Notes: a model not told the origin generated them from the sequence alone. Positions 13,801 to 23,089 are shown, counted from the stretch's first letter. The stretch: DNA of 64,000 bases from Arion vulgaris (GCA_020796225.1 CM036756.1:62611644-62675643); one strand, 5' to 3'. Program-made: numbers and translations.

Positions 13801-16630
13801 GAAGTGTCTAACCGAGGATTCATGACTGTACTGTGGAGTGTCTAACCGAGGATTCATGACTGTACTGTGAAGTGTCTAACCGAGGATTCATGACTGTACT
13901 GTGAAGTGTCTAACCGAGGATTCATGACTGTACTGTGGAGTGTCTAACCGAGGATTCATGACTGTACTGTGAAGTGTCTAACCGAGGATTCATGACTGTA
14001 CTGTGAAGTGTCTAACCGAGGATTCATGACTGTACTGTGGAGTGTCTAACCGAGGATTCATGACTGTACTGTGAAGTGTCTAACCGAGGATTCATGACTG
14101 TACTGTGGAGTGTCTAACCGAGGATTCATGACTGTACTGTGAAGTGTCTAACCGAGGATTCATGACTGTACTGTGAAGTGTCTAACCAAGGATTCATGAC
14201 TGTACTGTGGAGTGTCTAACCGAGGATTCATGACTGTACTGTGAAGTGTCTAACCGAGGATTCATGACTGTACTATGGAGTGTCTAACCGAGGATTCATG
14301 ACTGTACTGTGAAGTGTCTAACCGAGGATTCATGACTGTACTGTGGAGTATCTAACCGAGGATTCATGACTGTACTGTGAAGTGTCTAACCGAGGATTCA
14401 TGACTGTACTGTGAAGTGTCTAACCGAGGATTCATGACTGTACTGTGGAGTGTCTAACCAAGGATTCATGACTGTACTGTGGAGTGTCTAACCGAGGATT
14501 CATGACTGTACTGTGGAGTGTCTAGCCGAGGATTCATGACTGTACTGTGAAGTGTCTAACCGAGGATTCATGACTGTACTGTGGAGTATCTAACCGAATG
14601 GATTAGAGTTCGGCTCCCGTACGGGAGACCCAGGTTCAATCCACGGTAATGCCAAAGAGTTTTTTAAATGTCAGGGGCATAAAGTCGCGACCAATGCGGC
14701 TATTAAATTTCACAGGCATATGTCGCCCCCAGCCGGTTATACACCGCCTAAAAATAAGTATTGCAGGCAATAAGGACAATAACTGTACAGCAGCTAGTTA
14801 CACAGGAAGGGTTTATGTATCAGCTTCTTGCGTTTTATCATTCAGAAAATAATGATGTCAATATTGTCCCATATATTACTTAGATAATATGTCCGCATGA
14901 GTTGTTACCGGGGCCCAAATTTGGGGTGTAAAGAATAGAACCACTGATACCTGCCACGCATGTCGTAAGTGGCGACAAAGGAGGTTTGACTGAAATCGGA
15001 TGCACGTGTCCTATATGTCCTAAAAGTCAACCTGCTGTCTTGCAGGACGGCTGAGGACAGCCAAAGGCTAACGGAGAGCGATCCCAGTAAACGCTGGCTG
15101 AATCCGGATACATCGCCGAAGGATAAGCACTAGAGCTCCAAATGGCGCTGAAGATGTGACGAAACCCACTCATGCTAAGGCTGCATGAATCAGATCTCCA
15201 CATTAATGAATTTATGGAGAGATCTGGTACATCGGTCTTTCATGTGATCGCGAGAGAGAGAGAGAGATAATATGCCGATAGTTACGGTGTAAGTGGATAA
15301 CAATTAGAGATGTTTAAAATCTTCAAACCGTTATGCACATCAAATGTTCTGTACATCGCTGCTGGTGGCAATAAAAGAGCAGATAGTGTATTTTCAAAAG
15401 AACATATTGAATAAATTTTGCGATATAAGAAGTTTAAATTACACTCGGTACAAGCAGAACTAAGGGGAAGAATGAGAAGGGTGTTTCACCAGCGAGCCAT
15501 GGGAACCATCATTACGCACACCGTTCAACATCAGCTAAGAGATACTGAGCACCTATGGGTCTGCTTGAAGTACTATGACACAAGTTTAGTAACCACTTCC
15601 CAATAAACAGAAAAATACTTTAAAAATATAAACTTACTATGATTTTCATCAGTTTCTTTGAGTTGTTCGTTGTCTTTTTCAATGCGCTTTTCAGTTCTTT
15701 GTATATTCTACTTTGATAATTATTATCAAAAACTTCTTCTTCACTTCTCGTTGGATATCTCTCTGTCTTTATCTTTCTCTGGCCTTTGAAACAAGAATGT
15801 GTGGCTGCAACTGACACTCCAAGCAGAAATGTTACTGCATCTAAATGTAGTATAAATGTCTAACATTCAGATTCTTAACATCTTGATATATATTTTATCG
15901 GTACTATGTCTAAATATAGACTGTATGGTGCCGGGGTTTGGAATGGAAGCAAATAGTAACATCACTGCGAACTACAAGGCGTGTCGTAAAAGACGACAAG
16001 GTGGGCTTTGGCGTAGGTGTGGTTTCCTACCAGTAGAAAATTTTAGTCACAAAATCGAACCAACTATGAATAGAGGGACTGTGGAGTATGGGGTAAAATC
16101 CGGTGCAATGAAGTAAATCTTTAAACTTTGAAGGCTTTAAACTCCCCCACCATCCCACCCCTTCCTTCCGCCTTTAGAGCTATACACAACAGGTAGACAC
16201 ATTTAAATGTATAATATAGAAAGGAAATATTAACAATATCTAATCTGCATCTTAGAGAGGTCAATATATATTTGTTCGTGAACTGTGTATGTTTTAGAAT
16301 GTATGCACGTGTCTGTAAGTTCATCATGTGTTGTCTTTGATCGATTTTTTTTTAATTAGAACTCATATTGGTACAGTTCTTGATGTTCCATCCTTATATA
16401 GTTACAATCTGATCTGCTTTGTTGATTTCTTAGGATTCATTTTAATCATTTAATCCAGCATTTATAATGTTTCCTAAATTACCTTTTTATATTATTGTTT
16501 TGCTCGTAATAAAGTAAAAGATTTGTTTCGTTTGAAGTTCGTTGTATCAATTGTTTTTTTATTGTTTTTTAAAATAAATTTCAAATGACACCAAATAAAA
16601 TGTCCATGTATTAAAAAAAACTCTTATTAC

Positions 16631-16687
<57 letters not shown>

Positions 16688-19056
16688 TATTATTACTATT
16701 ATTAGTGTAGTATAAATATATAAATCGTATATAAATATAAAAATTGAATAGTCTATAAATTAGTGTAGTATAAATATATAAATCGTATATAAATATAATA
16801 AAATGAATAGTCTATAAATTAGTGTAGTATAAATATATAAATCGTATAAATATAATAAAATGAATAGTCTATAAATTAGTGTAGTATAAATATATAAATC
16901 GTATATAAATATAATAAAATGAATAGTGTATAAATTAGTGTAGTATAAATATATAAATCGTATATAAATATAATAAAATGAATAGTCTATAAATTAGTGT
17001 AGTATAAATATATAAATCGTATATAAATATAATAAAATGAATAGTCTATAAATTAGTGTAGTATAAATATATAAATCGTATATAAATATAATAAAATGAA
17101 TAGTCTATAAATTAGTGTAGTATAAATATATAAATCGTATAAATATAATAAAATGAATAGTCTATAAATTAGTGTAGTATAAATATATAAATCGTATATA
17201 AATATAATAAAATGAATAGTCTATAAATTAGTGTAGTATAAATATATAAATCGTATAAATATAATAAAATAAAATCGTCACGTATCCTTTACCGGACGTC
17301 ACCATCAAACATAGTAATCGAGTCGTCGATTTTCTAGGCACCACTTATACGTGCAGTAGTTTGTCAATGCTTTCTGAAAGGTGAGGTCTATTTTTACCGT
17401 TCCTAAAAATTCACAGGGATAAATTTGCTTTCAAACTACCCGCAGCGGTTTTTGGGAACCAGGTACACTTGGGTTGTGTTCGAGCTCACTACAGCTTAAG
17501 CTACAGACGCCTATATATTAATACCTTTACAATTAAATTTGTTTCGTTGAAAAGATATCAGAGTTTGAAATTTATAACGTTTTCTAATTAAGTTATTTCA
17601 TATTTGTCCGTAATGAAATACATATAATTGTTTGGTTAACAGTTTACTTTAAATCATCATCAGGTGCCGTGCCGGCTGGCGTATGCGATCATGAATCTCC
17701 ACAAATCTCTGTCTTTGGTGTTTGTTATCAATTCAGATGTTGACGCTCTACCATGTCATGAAGTCAGGCTATCCAAAATTGTTTCTCTCTGTCTTCCTCT
17801 GTCTCGTTCAGTGGCGGCTCGTCATTAAGGGCCAGAGGGGCTGGGCCCCATCAAAAATAATATGTAACGTGTATTTATTATTTAATAAATTAAAATATAA
17901 CCTATCCCAAAGCCATGATTTTCCCGAAAATTTGTGTCTGGCCCACCAACAAAAACGATCACGAGCCGCCACTGGTCTCGTCTATCTCGATTTACCAGTT
18001 GCTACAATGTGTTATAAACCTCCCTTCTCATCATGCCCGAAAAATGATGACTGCCTCTTTCTTATATTGATGATAAGTTTCTCTGTATCTTGATCTCATT
18101 CAACACTTCATCATTAGTTATTTTTGTTTAACTGTTGTTTTAAAAAATCAGATGCAGGATAAGCTAAACACACTGAATCAAAGATCCCAGCAACTAGGGC
18201 TGAACATTCATAAGGGAAAGACAAAGATATTGAGAATTAACCAAGCAAACGACAACTTGATCTTCCTGGGTGAAATTCCACTTCAAGAGGTAGACTCATA
18301 CACATATTTTGGCAGCAATGTAGACAAAGAGGGTGGAACAGATAGAGATGTTAAAATAAGAATACAGAAGGCAAGAGGAGCTTTCATTGCACTGGGGAAC
18401 ATATGGAAGTCTAAAGAAATCAAATCTAAAACAAAAATTAAGATATTTAACTCTAATGTTAAAGCAGTTCTACTGTATGGGTCAGAAACATGGAGATCAA
18501 CTAAAACAATAGCGCATAAATTGCAAACATTCATCAACTGGTGTCTGCAGAATAGAGGAATAAGATGGTATGATAGGGTCACAAATGAGGAACTTATGGA
18601 GAGAACAAGACAGATTCCAGTGAACGAACATGTTAAAAAGCTGGCGCTGGATAGGACACACTTTGCGAAAATCGGAGGGGAATATAACAAGAAGGGTCCT
18701 TGCCTGGAACTCGCAGGGACAGCGAAAGAAGAGGAGGCCGAGAAATACATGGACACGAGATTTGGAGGCAGAGATCAACAATATAAAGAAGAGTTGGAGG
18801 TAGTTGCAAGAGATAGCTAGAGATAGGAAGACTTGGCATGAGTTGGTTAATGGTCTACACATTTATGCCCCAATCCGAGGTAAAAGGCAAGAGAGAGGCG
18901 AGAGATCGTTTTAAAAACTAAATTAGAAAAGGCACAATATAAAACAACTACGCAATAAAATAAGCTTACAAATCTTGTGATATACTATATTAAACAAGTT
19001 ACTCTTTGCTTACAAAAACACAAGGCTCTCGTCAGAATTGTTGATATAGAAGACAT
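1467..19056 (-). CDS. Gene 1: four-exon secreted cytokine-like protein (spliced CDS)
   Basis: Joined CDS is exons 19056-19014, 15834-15638, 10967-10866 and 1781-1467: 657 nt, 218 aa plus stop. All junctions are GT-AG, with intron phases 1, 0, 0. Residues 1-25 form a strong signal peptide (MSSISTILTR, then LCFLTFLLGVSVAA). Residues about 60-80 are a putative helix A. The short exon 3 (81-114) is a polar loop with prolines. Exon 4 (115-218) has three amphipathic stretches, around 120-138, 144-166 and 191-216. N-glycosylation sequons lie at NNS, NDT and NIT. Cysteines at 29, 158 and 160 could pair the N-terminus with the third helix. Gene 2 has the same exon plan, so the two are tandem paralogues. 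The pattern matches class I helical cytokines; another small helical secreted protein remains possible. Introns hold many TE fragments. Confidence 0.72.
1909..2425 (+). repeat. SINE-A, split by a nested LINE
   Basis: tRNA-derived SINE with head gtagcttaatcggtagt and B box GGTTCAAAATCC. The body contains cctcaccgttcagaaaa and gtggtgcctagaaaatc, the tail gatatgccaagattttc. The same family occurs at 13003, 17277, 36006, 44441, 46901 and 50500. This copy is interrupted after its tRNA region by the insertion at 1966-2213. Confidence 0.85.
1966..2213 (-). mobile_element. 5'-truncated RNase H-type LINE 3' end nested in SINE-A
   Basis: Flanked by an 11-bp duplication GTACCTGGTTC (1955-1965, 2214-2224) that is part of the SINE. 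The minus strand encodes a C-terminal zinc-knuckle-like CxCE...TAEHIPQNC segment related to the CTCG...TAEHILQDC segment at 31.5 kb. Its 3' end is a (GA)n tail rather than poly(A). Confidence 0.8.
2460..2665 (+). repeat. SINE-1 (tRNA head)
   Basis: Head cccagcgtattcgtagcgcg with A box, B box GGTTCAATTCC-like, then a conserved body through ccgagccaaagagattc to gtgcttcttgatcg. Other copies: 35050 (+), 55540 (-) and 61900-62265 (-). Confidence 0.85.
2680..3020 (+). pseudogene. Fragments of RNase H-type LINE and a short repeat end
   Basis: gagcacctatggacatgtcc (2776) resembles the C-terminal region of the LINE fragments at 15.5 and 38.6 kb. 2940-3020 (acgttctataaatctgt, then cttgacgctttgaggtaaaa) matches 31220-31290. 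Both parts are heavily decayed. Confidence 0.45.
3130..3520. repeat. 30-bp minisatellite abutting SINE-D
   Basis: About 13 copies of ctatggtatagtcttagtaa plus gaatacacat. Its first bases resemble the SINE-D head (ctatggtgtagaggctagg at 62365), and the last unit runs straight into a SINE-D copy. Confidence 0.92.
3511..3848 (+). repeat. SINE-D
   Basis: Matches 62360-62640 across the tRNA-like head (ggttcgctacc B-box region), tgatctcagtgtaggtgaga, cctagtcctatcggaga and the end ccctacaaaa. Its tail region was hit by the LINE insertion at 3861. Confidence 0.85.
3861..4842 (-). mobile_element. 5'-truncated RTE-like LINE with (GA)9 tail and 12-bp TSD
   Basis: AGTTCATGCACT duplications at 3849-3860 and 4843-4854 define the insertion. 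On the minus strand, 4788-4327 encodes the RT from MRQGCVMSALLFN through LDFADDIALLSHT to a YLGS motif. 4299-3967 encodes the C-terminal region with RRRWRWIGHVMRM and KRGRPKTTWRR. A frameshift or stop near 4300-4327 and another near 3967 break it. The reading frame ends in TAA at 3881-3879, directly followed by 18 bp of GA repeat and then the TSD, so there is essentially no 3' UTR. Confidence 0.93.
4925..5075. repeat. AATC/ATTC microsatellite
   Basis: Imperfect run of aatcaatcattc units over about 150 bp. Confidence 0.95.
5180..5590 (-). pseudogene. LINE C-terminal fragment
   Basis: In the minus-strand frames, RVPKQLMFGELEDGRSSAGG and KKRIKGTLKVSLKCF match the common non-LTR C-terminus of the form PKQLxYGELxxGxRSxGGQKxRxKDTLKxSLK. 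Frameshifts prevent a continuous ORF. This lineage is different from the LINEs at 3.9 and 6.5 kb. Confidence 0.7.
5645..5985. other. No recognised feature
   Basis: Unique AT-rich sequence within gene 1 intron 3. No ORF, repeat match or splice-bounded exon was seen. Confidence 0.6.
5990..6270 (+). repeat. SINE-E with GAA-type tail
   Basis: Core ccactgcgacctacaaggca then aagaggcgac is shared with 14930, 24615, 45535 and the 5' end of the LINE at 9.8 kb. The 3' half (gcgcataactggcccaacgt, then cacaaagagtgg) is shared with the 3' end of SINE-1 at 61930-62030. It ends in gaaggagaagaagaaa. Confidence 0.85.
6530..9865 (-). mobile_element. Near full-length, decayed RTE-like LINE
   Basis: Minus-strand order: 5' UTR (9865-9600), AP-endonuclease pieces (9466-9266, with RPYGRKCPHSEGVALML and PRIITATFR; 9073-8538, with ENQIDHICI and DVDSDHHLL), linker, RT (8273-7935 with GKAAGPDGIPAEA; 7935-7465 with DEQAGFRPNRSCADQI, VDYEKAFDS and RQGCLLSPLLF; LDFADDIALLSHT in another frame near 7450), and a C-terminal region (7015-6644). 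Multiple frameshifts make it dead. The 3' end is A-rich (aaaaaaataaaaaaaat). No clear TSD was found. It occupies intron 3 of gene 1. Confidence 0.92.
9925..10425 (+). pseudogene. LINE C-terminal fragment
   Basis: The 131-aa reading frame 9901-10296 carries TLCYLSQTWTMNKE, TCEMRCLRKVNN and LNYIEKQRIKWFGHLIRL, typical of the RT-to-C-terminus region of a non-LTR element. It then frameshifts, and the 3' end (ctggtagcagtgtgacgaca) recurs inverted at 26785 and 31075. Confidence 0.85.
10675..10832. repeat. AGT trinucleotide microsatellite
   Basis: Imperfect agt/gta tract, located just downstream of gene 1 exon 3 in the transcription sense. Confidence 0.95.
10866..10967 (-). CDS. Gene 1 exon 3 (A-B loop)
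   Basis: Acceptor gttacacag|GACAAAC and donor AAA|GTAAGA bound exactly 34 codons, phase 0 at both ends. Gene 2 exon 3 has 35 codons and a similar gttacag acceptor. The peptide starts DKHLKSG and ends SEIPVPK. It is polar, with one Cys and several prolines, and has little direct identity to gene 2. It was recognised by matching length, phase and splice sites, so it is the least certain exon of gene 1. Confidence 0.6.
11035..11220. repeat. TGTG-rich minisatellite, about 14-bp unit
   Basis: Repeated tgtgtgcaaatgtg and tgcgtaaatgcg variants. Confidence 0.85.
11250..11430 (+). repeat. Dispersed repeat J
   Basis: cctctgactgatttctgcgt and actccgagttcagaggtgct recur at 35620-35790 and 51600-51760. 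Probably the 3' part of a SINE. Confidence 0.65.
11525..11590. repeat. GT-rich microsatellite
   Basis: gtgtgcgtgcgtgcgcgtgtgtgt and similar sequence. Confidence 0.8.
11840..12060 (-). repeat. Dispersed repeat I
   Basis: Shares ctctaatcctgttttgcctt, ttgcctcacagcttcag and gtgtctttcgttgcctctgt with 24070-24340 and, inverted, with 54080-54200. Two copies lie beside CTAT repeats, which would be a (GATA)n 3' tail if the element reads on the minus strand. Confidence 0.7.
12095..12370 (+). repeat. SINE-G (tRNA head)
   Basis: Head gtggtagtgtagttgttagt with an A-box-like region and GGTTCAACTCC B box, then cgacggctctcaggtcgacc, catcacccatcgtgtgccga and a T-rich end. Related copies: 12425-12625, 23600-23850 (-) and 30240-30400. 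Confidence 0.85.
12425..12625 (+). repeat. SINE-G, diverged copy
   Basis: agccgcgatagagtagtagt head and cggctcttaggtcgacccag body match the copy at 12095. Confidence 0.75.
12645..12830. repeat. 10-bp (ggtctctgtg) array abutting SINE-C
   Basis: About 18 units, switching from 9-bp gtctctgtg to 10-bp gtctctgtgg. It leads directly into the tRNA-like head at 12825. Confidence 0.93.
12820..13002 (+). repeat. SINE-C
   Basis: Head ggactttgtcttgcgttccg with B box GGGTTCGACGCC. The body is shared with 1275-1425, and the end ccggtgcaatgaag is shared with 16095-16112. Confidence 0.75.
13003..13260 (+). repeat. SINE-A, full length
   Basis: Intact head gcgtctgtagctcaagcggt, B box GGTTCAAACCCC, body and tail gatatgccacgattttcatt. 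A good reference copy for the family. Confidence 0.9.
13470..14600. repeat. 34-bp minisatellite abutting SINE-F, about 33 copies
   Basis: Unit ggattcatgactgtactgtg plus aagtgtctaaccga; units vary gtgaag/gtggag. The last unit (gtggagtatctaaccgaatg) is the start of the SINE-F at 14585, which matches the head of the inverted copy at 23200. Confidence 0.95.
14585..14870 (+). repeat. SINE-F (tRNA head)
   Basis: Head region taaccgaatggattagagtt, anticodon-arm-like cggctcccgtacgggagacc, B box GGTTCAATCC. The following body with ggggcataaag is shared with the inverted copy at 23090-23215. Confidence 0.8.
14892..15264 (+). mobile_element. SINE-E subfamily with (GA)n tail and 10-bp TSD
   Basis: AGATAATATG duplications at 14882-14891 and 15265-15274. 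It starts tccgcatgagttgttac like the copy at 24574 and shares its 5' module. Its 3' half is different and ends in GA repeats. Confidence 0.88.
15415..15605 (+). pseudogene. C-terminal fragment of RNase H-type LINE
   Basis: Reading frame 15418-15606 (AELRGRMRRVFHQRAMGTI, then HLWVC and SLVTT) matches the fragment at 38590-38740. It sits within gene 1 intron 2, just 3' of exon 2 in the transcription sense. Confidence 0.65.
15638..15834 (-). CDS. Gene 1 exon 2 (signal peptide h-region and putative helix A)
   Basis: The acceptor is tttagatgcag|TA and the donor is ATA|GTAAGT. The exon is 2+195 nt against 2+207 nt in gene 2. It encodes TFLLGVSVAATHSC, a basic and acidic linker, and a Lys-rich helical stretch ending KKLMKII. 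The gene 2 exon ends at the equivalent place (SLKALI) with the same phase-0 GTAAGT donor. A second possible acceptor (gttag|ACATTT) lies upstream but would change the phase relative to gene 2. Confidence 0.72.
15925..16115 (+). repeat. LINE 5' UTR-like segment with SINE-C end
   Basis: cactgcgaactacaaggcgt and cagtagaaaattttagtcac match the 5' end of the LINE at 9.8 kb. 16080-16112 matches the SINE-C end. Confidence 0.7.
16617..16705. repeat. ATT microsatellite
   Basis: ttattaccattatcattatc grading into pure att repeats. Confidence 0.95.
16703..17275. repeat. 59-bp minisatellite, about 10 copies
   Basis: Unit starts tagtgtagtataaatatata; some units are 4 bp shorter (cgtataaatat versus cgtatataaatat). 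It runs into the tail of the inverted SINE-A at 17277. Confidence 0.93.
17277..17515 (-). repeat. SINE-A
   Basis: Inverted copy from the tail (cgtatcctttaccgg) to the head (ctacagcttaagctacagacgc). Confidence 0.88.
17656..18080 (-). pseudogene. LINE C-terminal fragment hosting a hAT MITE
   Basis: Same repeat as 45905-46155, where minus-strand frames read a C-terminal motif of the GRQRxxxFDSLTTWHG kind. This copy is interrupted by the MITE at 17809-17974; the 46-kb copy provides the empty site. Confidence 0.8.
17809..17974 (+). mobile_element. 166-bp hAT-type MITE
   Basis: Termini CAGTGGCGGCTCGT form a perfect 14-bp inverted repeat. Flanks GTCTCGTT (17801-17808) and GTCTCGTC (17975-17982) are an 8-bp duplication with one change. 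A second copy lies in the opposite orientation at 36475-36641. Confidence 0.95.
18146..18905 (+). pseudogene. 3' fragment of the same LINE as 6.5-9.9 kb
   Basis: A 222-aa frame (18152-18820) with RSQQLGLNIHKGKTKILRI, EVDSYTYFGSNVDKEGG, VLLYGSETWRSTKT and RGIRWYDRVTNEELMER, almost collinear with 7440-6644 of the inverted copy. It lies in gene 1 intron 1. Confidence 0.9.
19014..19056 (-). CDS. Gene 1 exon 1 (start codon, signal peptide n-region)
   Basis: ATG at 19056-19054 opens 14 codons plus one base, then the donor T|GTAAGC. The split codon T+TA (Leu) joins residues 1-14 to a hydrophobic run in exon 2, giving one continuous signal peptide across the junction. Gene 2 exon 1 is 40 nt with the same phase. 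A TATA-like box lies 70 bp upstream of the ATG. The start was chosen because it alone gives a phase-1 donor and a complete signal peptide. Confidence 0.68.
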
Positions 19057-19125
19057 TCTTTGCCTAATTAAGATAACTGAGCTTTGAAGATCGTTGTATT
19101 TGATTGACATGCTATAAGATTTGAG

Positions 19126-19134
19126 CTTTATATA
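19126..19134 (-). promoter_or_regulatory. TATA-like box of gene 1, with a kappaB-like site upstream
   Basis: The minus strand reads TATATAAAG 70 bp before the gene 1 ATG, which would place transcription start about 30-40 bp downstream with a short 5' UTR. A GGAAATTC motif (19158-19151), resembling half of a Rel/NF-kappaB site, lies 17 bp further upstream. The box position is seen in the sequence; its function is inferred. Confidence 0.4.
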
Positions 19135-19469
19135 TTGCATGCAGGGTACCGAATTTCCATTTCTGGGGGTAAAGCGGCAACGAAATAAGGAAACTTTGTT
19201 TTAGTTTCAATGTTGGAGGATCGAAATGAAATTATTAAAATTGACCAGAAATTTGCATCAATTCCCAAATGTCTTTAACCTCCGGAATCTGCGTACCACG
19301 CTTAAATGAAAGGTTAGAGGTTGTAATTGAGTTTAGGACATGCTTGTTGAAACAATACTATATTGTTCTGTAGACGTCTATAACTGGTTTCTTTGTAGCG
19401 AAGGTGTTACGGAAATAACCGAAAGACAATTATGTGATGATTGCATGATACACTAATTTGAATGTTTGA

Positions 19470-22400
19470 AATTAGTCTTCATTGTATTTACTATCTGTTG
19501 AAATTATTGTCTTCATTGTATTTACTATCTGTTGAAATTGTCTTCATTGTATTTACTATCTGTTGAAATTGTCTTCATTGTATTTACTATCTGTTGAAAT
19601 TGTCTTCATTGTATTTACTATCTGTTGAAATTGTCTTCATTGTATTGACTATATCTGTTGAAATTGTCTTCATTGTATTGACTATATCTGTTGAAATTAT
19701 TGTCTTCATTGTATTGACTATATCTGTTGAAATTATTGTCTTCATTGTATTGACTATATCTGTTGAAATTGTCTTCATTGTATTGACTATATCTGTTGAA
19801 ATTATTGTCTTCATTGTATTGACTATATCTGTTGAAATTATTGTCTTCATTGTATTGACTATATCTGTTGAAATTATTGTCTTCATTGTATTGACTATAT
19901 CTGTTGAAATTATTGTCTTCATTGTATTGACTATATCTGTTGAAATTATTGTCTTCATTGTATTGACTATATCTGTTGAAATTATTGTCTTCATTGTATT
20001 GACTATATCTGTTGAAATTATTGTCTTCATTGTATTGACTATATCTGTTGAAATTATTGTCTTCATTGTATTGACTATATCTGTTGAAATTATTGTCTTC
20101 ATTGTATTGACTATATCTGTTGAAATTATTGTCTTCATTGTATTGACTATATCTGTTGAAATTATTGTCTTCATTGTATTGACTATATCTGTTGAAATTA
20201 TTGTCTTCATTGTATTGACTATATCTGTTGAAATTATTGTCTTCATTGTATTGACTATATCTGTTGAAATTATTGTCTTCATTGTATTGACTATATCTGT
20301 TGAAATTATTGTCTTCATTGTATTGACTATATCTGTTGAAATTATTGTCTTCATTGTATTGACTATATCTGTTGAAATTATTGTCTTCATTGTATTGACT
20401 ATATCTGTTGAAATTATTGTCTTCATTGTATTGACTATATCTGTTGAAATTATTGTCTTCATTGTATTGACTATATCTGTTGAAATTATTGTCTTCATTG
20501 TATTGACTATATCTGTTGAAATTATTGTCTTCATTGTATTGACTATATCTGTTGAAATTATTGTCTTCATTGTATTGACTATATCTGTTGAAATTGTCTT
20601 CATTGTATTGACTATATCTGTTGAAATTATTGTCTTCATTGTATTGACTATATCTGTTGAAATTGTCTTCATTGTATTGACTATATCTGTTGATATTGTC
20701 TTCATTGTATTGACTATATCTGTTGAAATTGTCTTCATTGTATTGACTATATCTGTTGAAATTATTGTCTTCATTGTATTGACTATATCTGTTGAAATTG
20801 TCTTCATTGTATTGACTATATCTGTTGAAATTGTCTTCATTGTATTGACTATATCTGTTGATATTGTCTTCATTGTATTGACTATATCTGTTGAAATTGT
20901 CTTCATTGTATTGACTATATCTGTTGAAATTGTCTTCATTGTATTGACTATATCTGTTGAAATTATTGTCTTCATTGTATTGACTATATCTGTTGAAATT
21001 GTCTTCATTGTATTGACTATATCTGTTGATATTGTCTTCATTGTATTGACTATATCTGTTGAAATTGTCTTCATTGTATTGACTATATCTGTTGATATTG
21101 TCTTCATTTGTTATTGATTCTATATCTTGTTTTGATAATCTGTTGAAATTGTCTTCATTGTATTGACTATATCTGTTGAAATTATTGTCTTCATTGTATT
21201 GACTATATCTGTTGAAATATTGTCTTCATTGTATTGACTATATCTGTTGAAATTATTGTCTTCATTGTATTGACTATATCTGTTGAAATTATTGTCTTCA
21301 TTGTATTGACTATATCTGTTGAAATTATTGTCTTCATTGTATTGACTATATCTGTTGAAATTATTGTCTTCATTGTATTGACTATATCTGTTGAAATTAT
21401 TGTCTTCATTGTATTGACTATATCTGTTGAAATTATTGTCTTCATTGTATTGACTATATCTGTTGAAATTATTGTCTTCATTGTATTGACTATATCTGTT
21501 GAAATTGTCTTCATTGTATTGACTATATCTGTTGAAATTATTGTCTTCATTGTATTGACTATATCTGTTGAAATTATTGTCTTCATTGTATTGACTATAT
21601 CTGTTGAAATTATTGTCTTCATTGTATTGACTATATCTGTTGAAATTATTGTCTTCATTGTATTGACTATATCTGTTGAAATTATTGTCTTCATTGTATT
21701 GACTATATCTGTTGAAATTATTGTCTTCATTGTATTGACTATATCTGTTGAAATTATTGTCTTCATTGTATTGACTATATCTGTTGAAATTATTGTCTTC
21801 ATTGTATTGACTATATCTGTTGAAATTATTGTCTTCATTGTATTGACTATATCTGTTGAAATTATTGTCTTCATTGTATTGACTATATCTGTTGAAATTA
21901 TTGTCTTCATTGTATTGACTATATCTGTTGAAATTATTGTCTTCATTGTATTGACTATATCTGTTGAAATTATTGTCTTCATTGTATTGACTATATCTGT
22001 TGAAATTATTGTCTTCATTGTATTGACTATATCTGTTGAAATTATTGTCTTCATTGTATTGACTATATCTGTTGAAATTATTGTCTTCATTGTATTGACT
22101 ATATCTGTTGAAATTATTGTCTTCATTGTATTGACTATATCTGTTGAAATTATTGTCTTCATTGTATTGACTATATCTGTTGAAATTATTGTCTTCATTG
22201 TATTGACTATATCTGTTGAAATTATTGTCTTCATTGTATTGACTATATCTGTTGAAATTATTGTCTTCATTGTATTGACTATATCTGTTGAAATTATTGT
22301 CTTCATTGTATTGACTATATCTGTTGAAATTATTGTCTTCACTGTATTGACTATATCTGTTGAAATTATTGTCTTCATTGTATTGACTATATCTGTTGAA

Positions 22401-22992
22401 ATTGTCTTCATTGTATTGACTATATCTGTTGAAATTATTGTCTTCATTGTATTGACTATATCTGTTGAAATTATTGTCTTCATTGTATTGACTATATCTG
22501 TTGAAATTATTGTCTTCATTGTATTGACTATATCTGTTGAAATTATTGTCTTCATTGTATTGACTATATCTGTTGAAATTATTGTCTTCATTGTATTGAC
22601 TATATCTGTTGAAATTATTGTCTTCATTGTATTGACTATATCTGTTGAAATTATTGTCTTCATTGTATTGACTATATCTGTTGAAATTGTCTTCATTGTA
22701 TTTACTATCTGTTGAAATTATTGTCTTCATTGTATTGACTATATCTGTTGAAATTGTCTTCATTGTATTTACTATCTGTTGAAATTATTGTCTTCATTGT
22801 ATTGACTATATCTGTTGAAATTATTGTCTTCATTGTATTGACTATATCTGTTGAAATTATTGTCTTCATTGTATTGACTATATCTGTTGAAATTATTGTC
22901 TTCACTGTATTGACTATATCTGTTGAAATTATTGTCTTCATTGTATTGACTATATCTGTTGAAATTGTCTTCATTGTATTGACTATATCTGT
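19470..22992. repeat. Giant 33/36-bp minisatellite, about 100 copies
   Basis: Unit attgtcttcattgtattgac plus tatatctgttgaaatt. The 36-bp form has an extra ATT; 31-bp units (tatttactatc) mark the left edge. One break near 21105-21135 splits it into two blocks. Long open frames occur on both strands because 33 and 36 are multiples of three. Point variants (gatatt, cactg) recur in patterns, indicating block duplication. Confidence 0.97.
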
Positions 22993-23089
22993 AATACAGG
23001 TTTTAGGGCAGTGTAGGAAAGGAGGGGGACATGGGCCTGAGGAATGTGATGGCCGCATGGGTAGTACAGTCACCACACAACTATTCAGG

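Noticed and set aside
19587..22763. Very long ORFs (about 500 aa) on both strands of the giant array
   Set aside because: They are repeats of an 11-12 residue unit, open on both strands only because 33 and 36 are multiples of three. There is no start context, no flanking exon and no domain.
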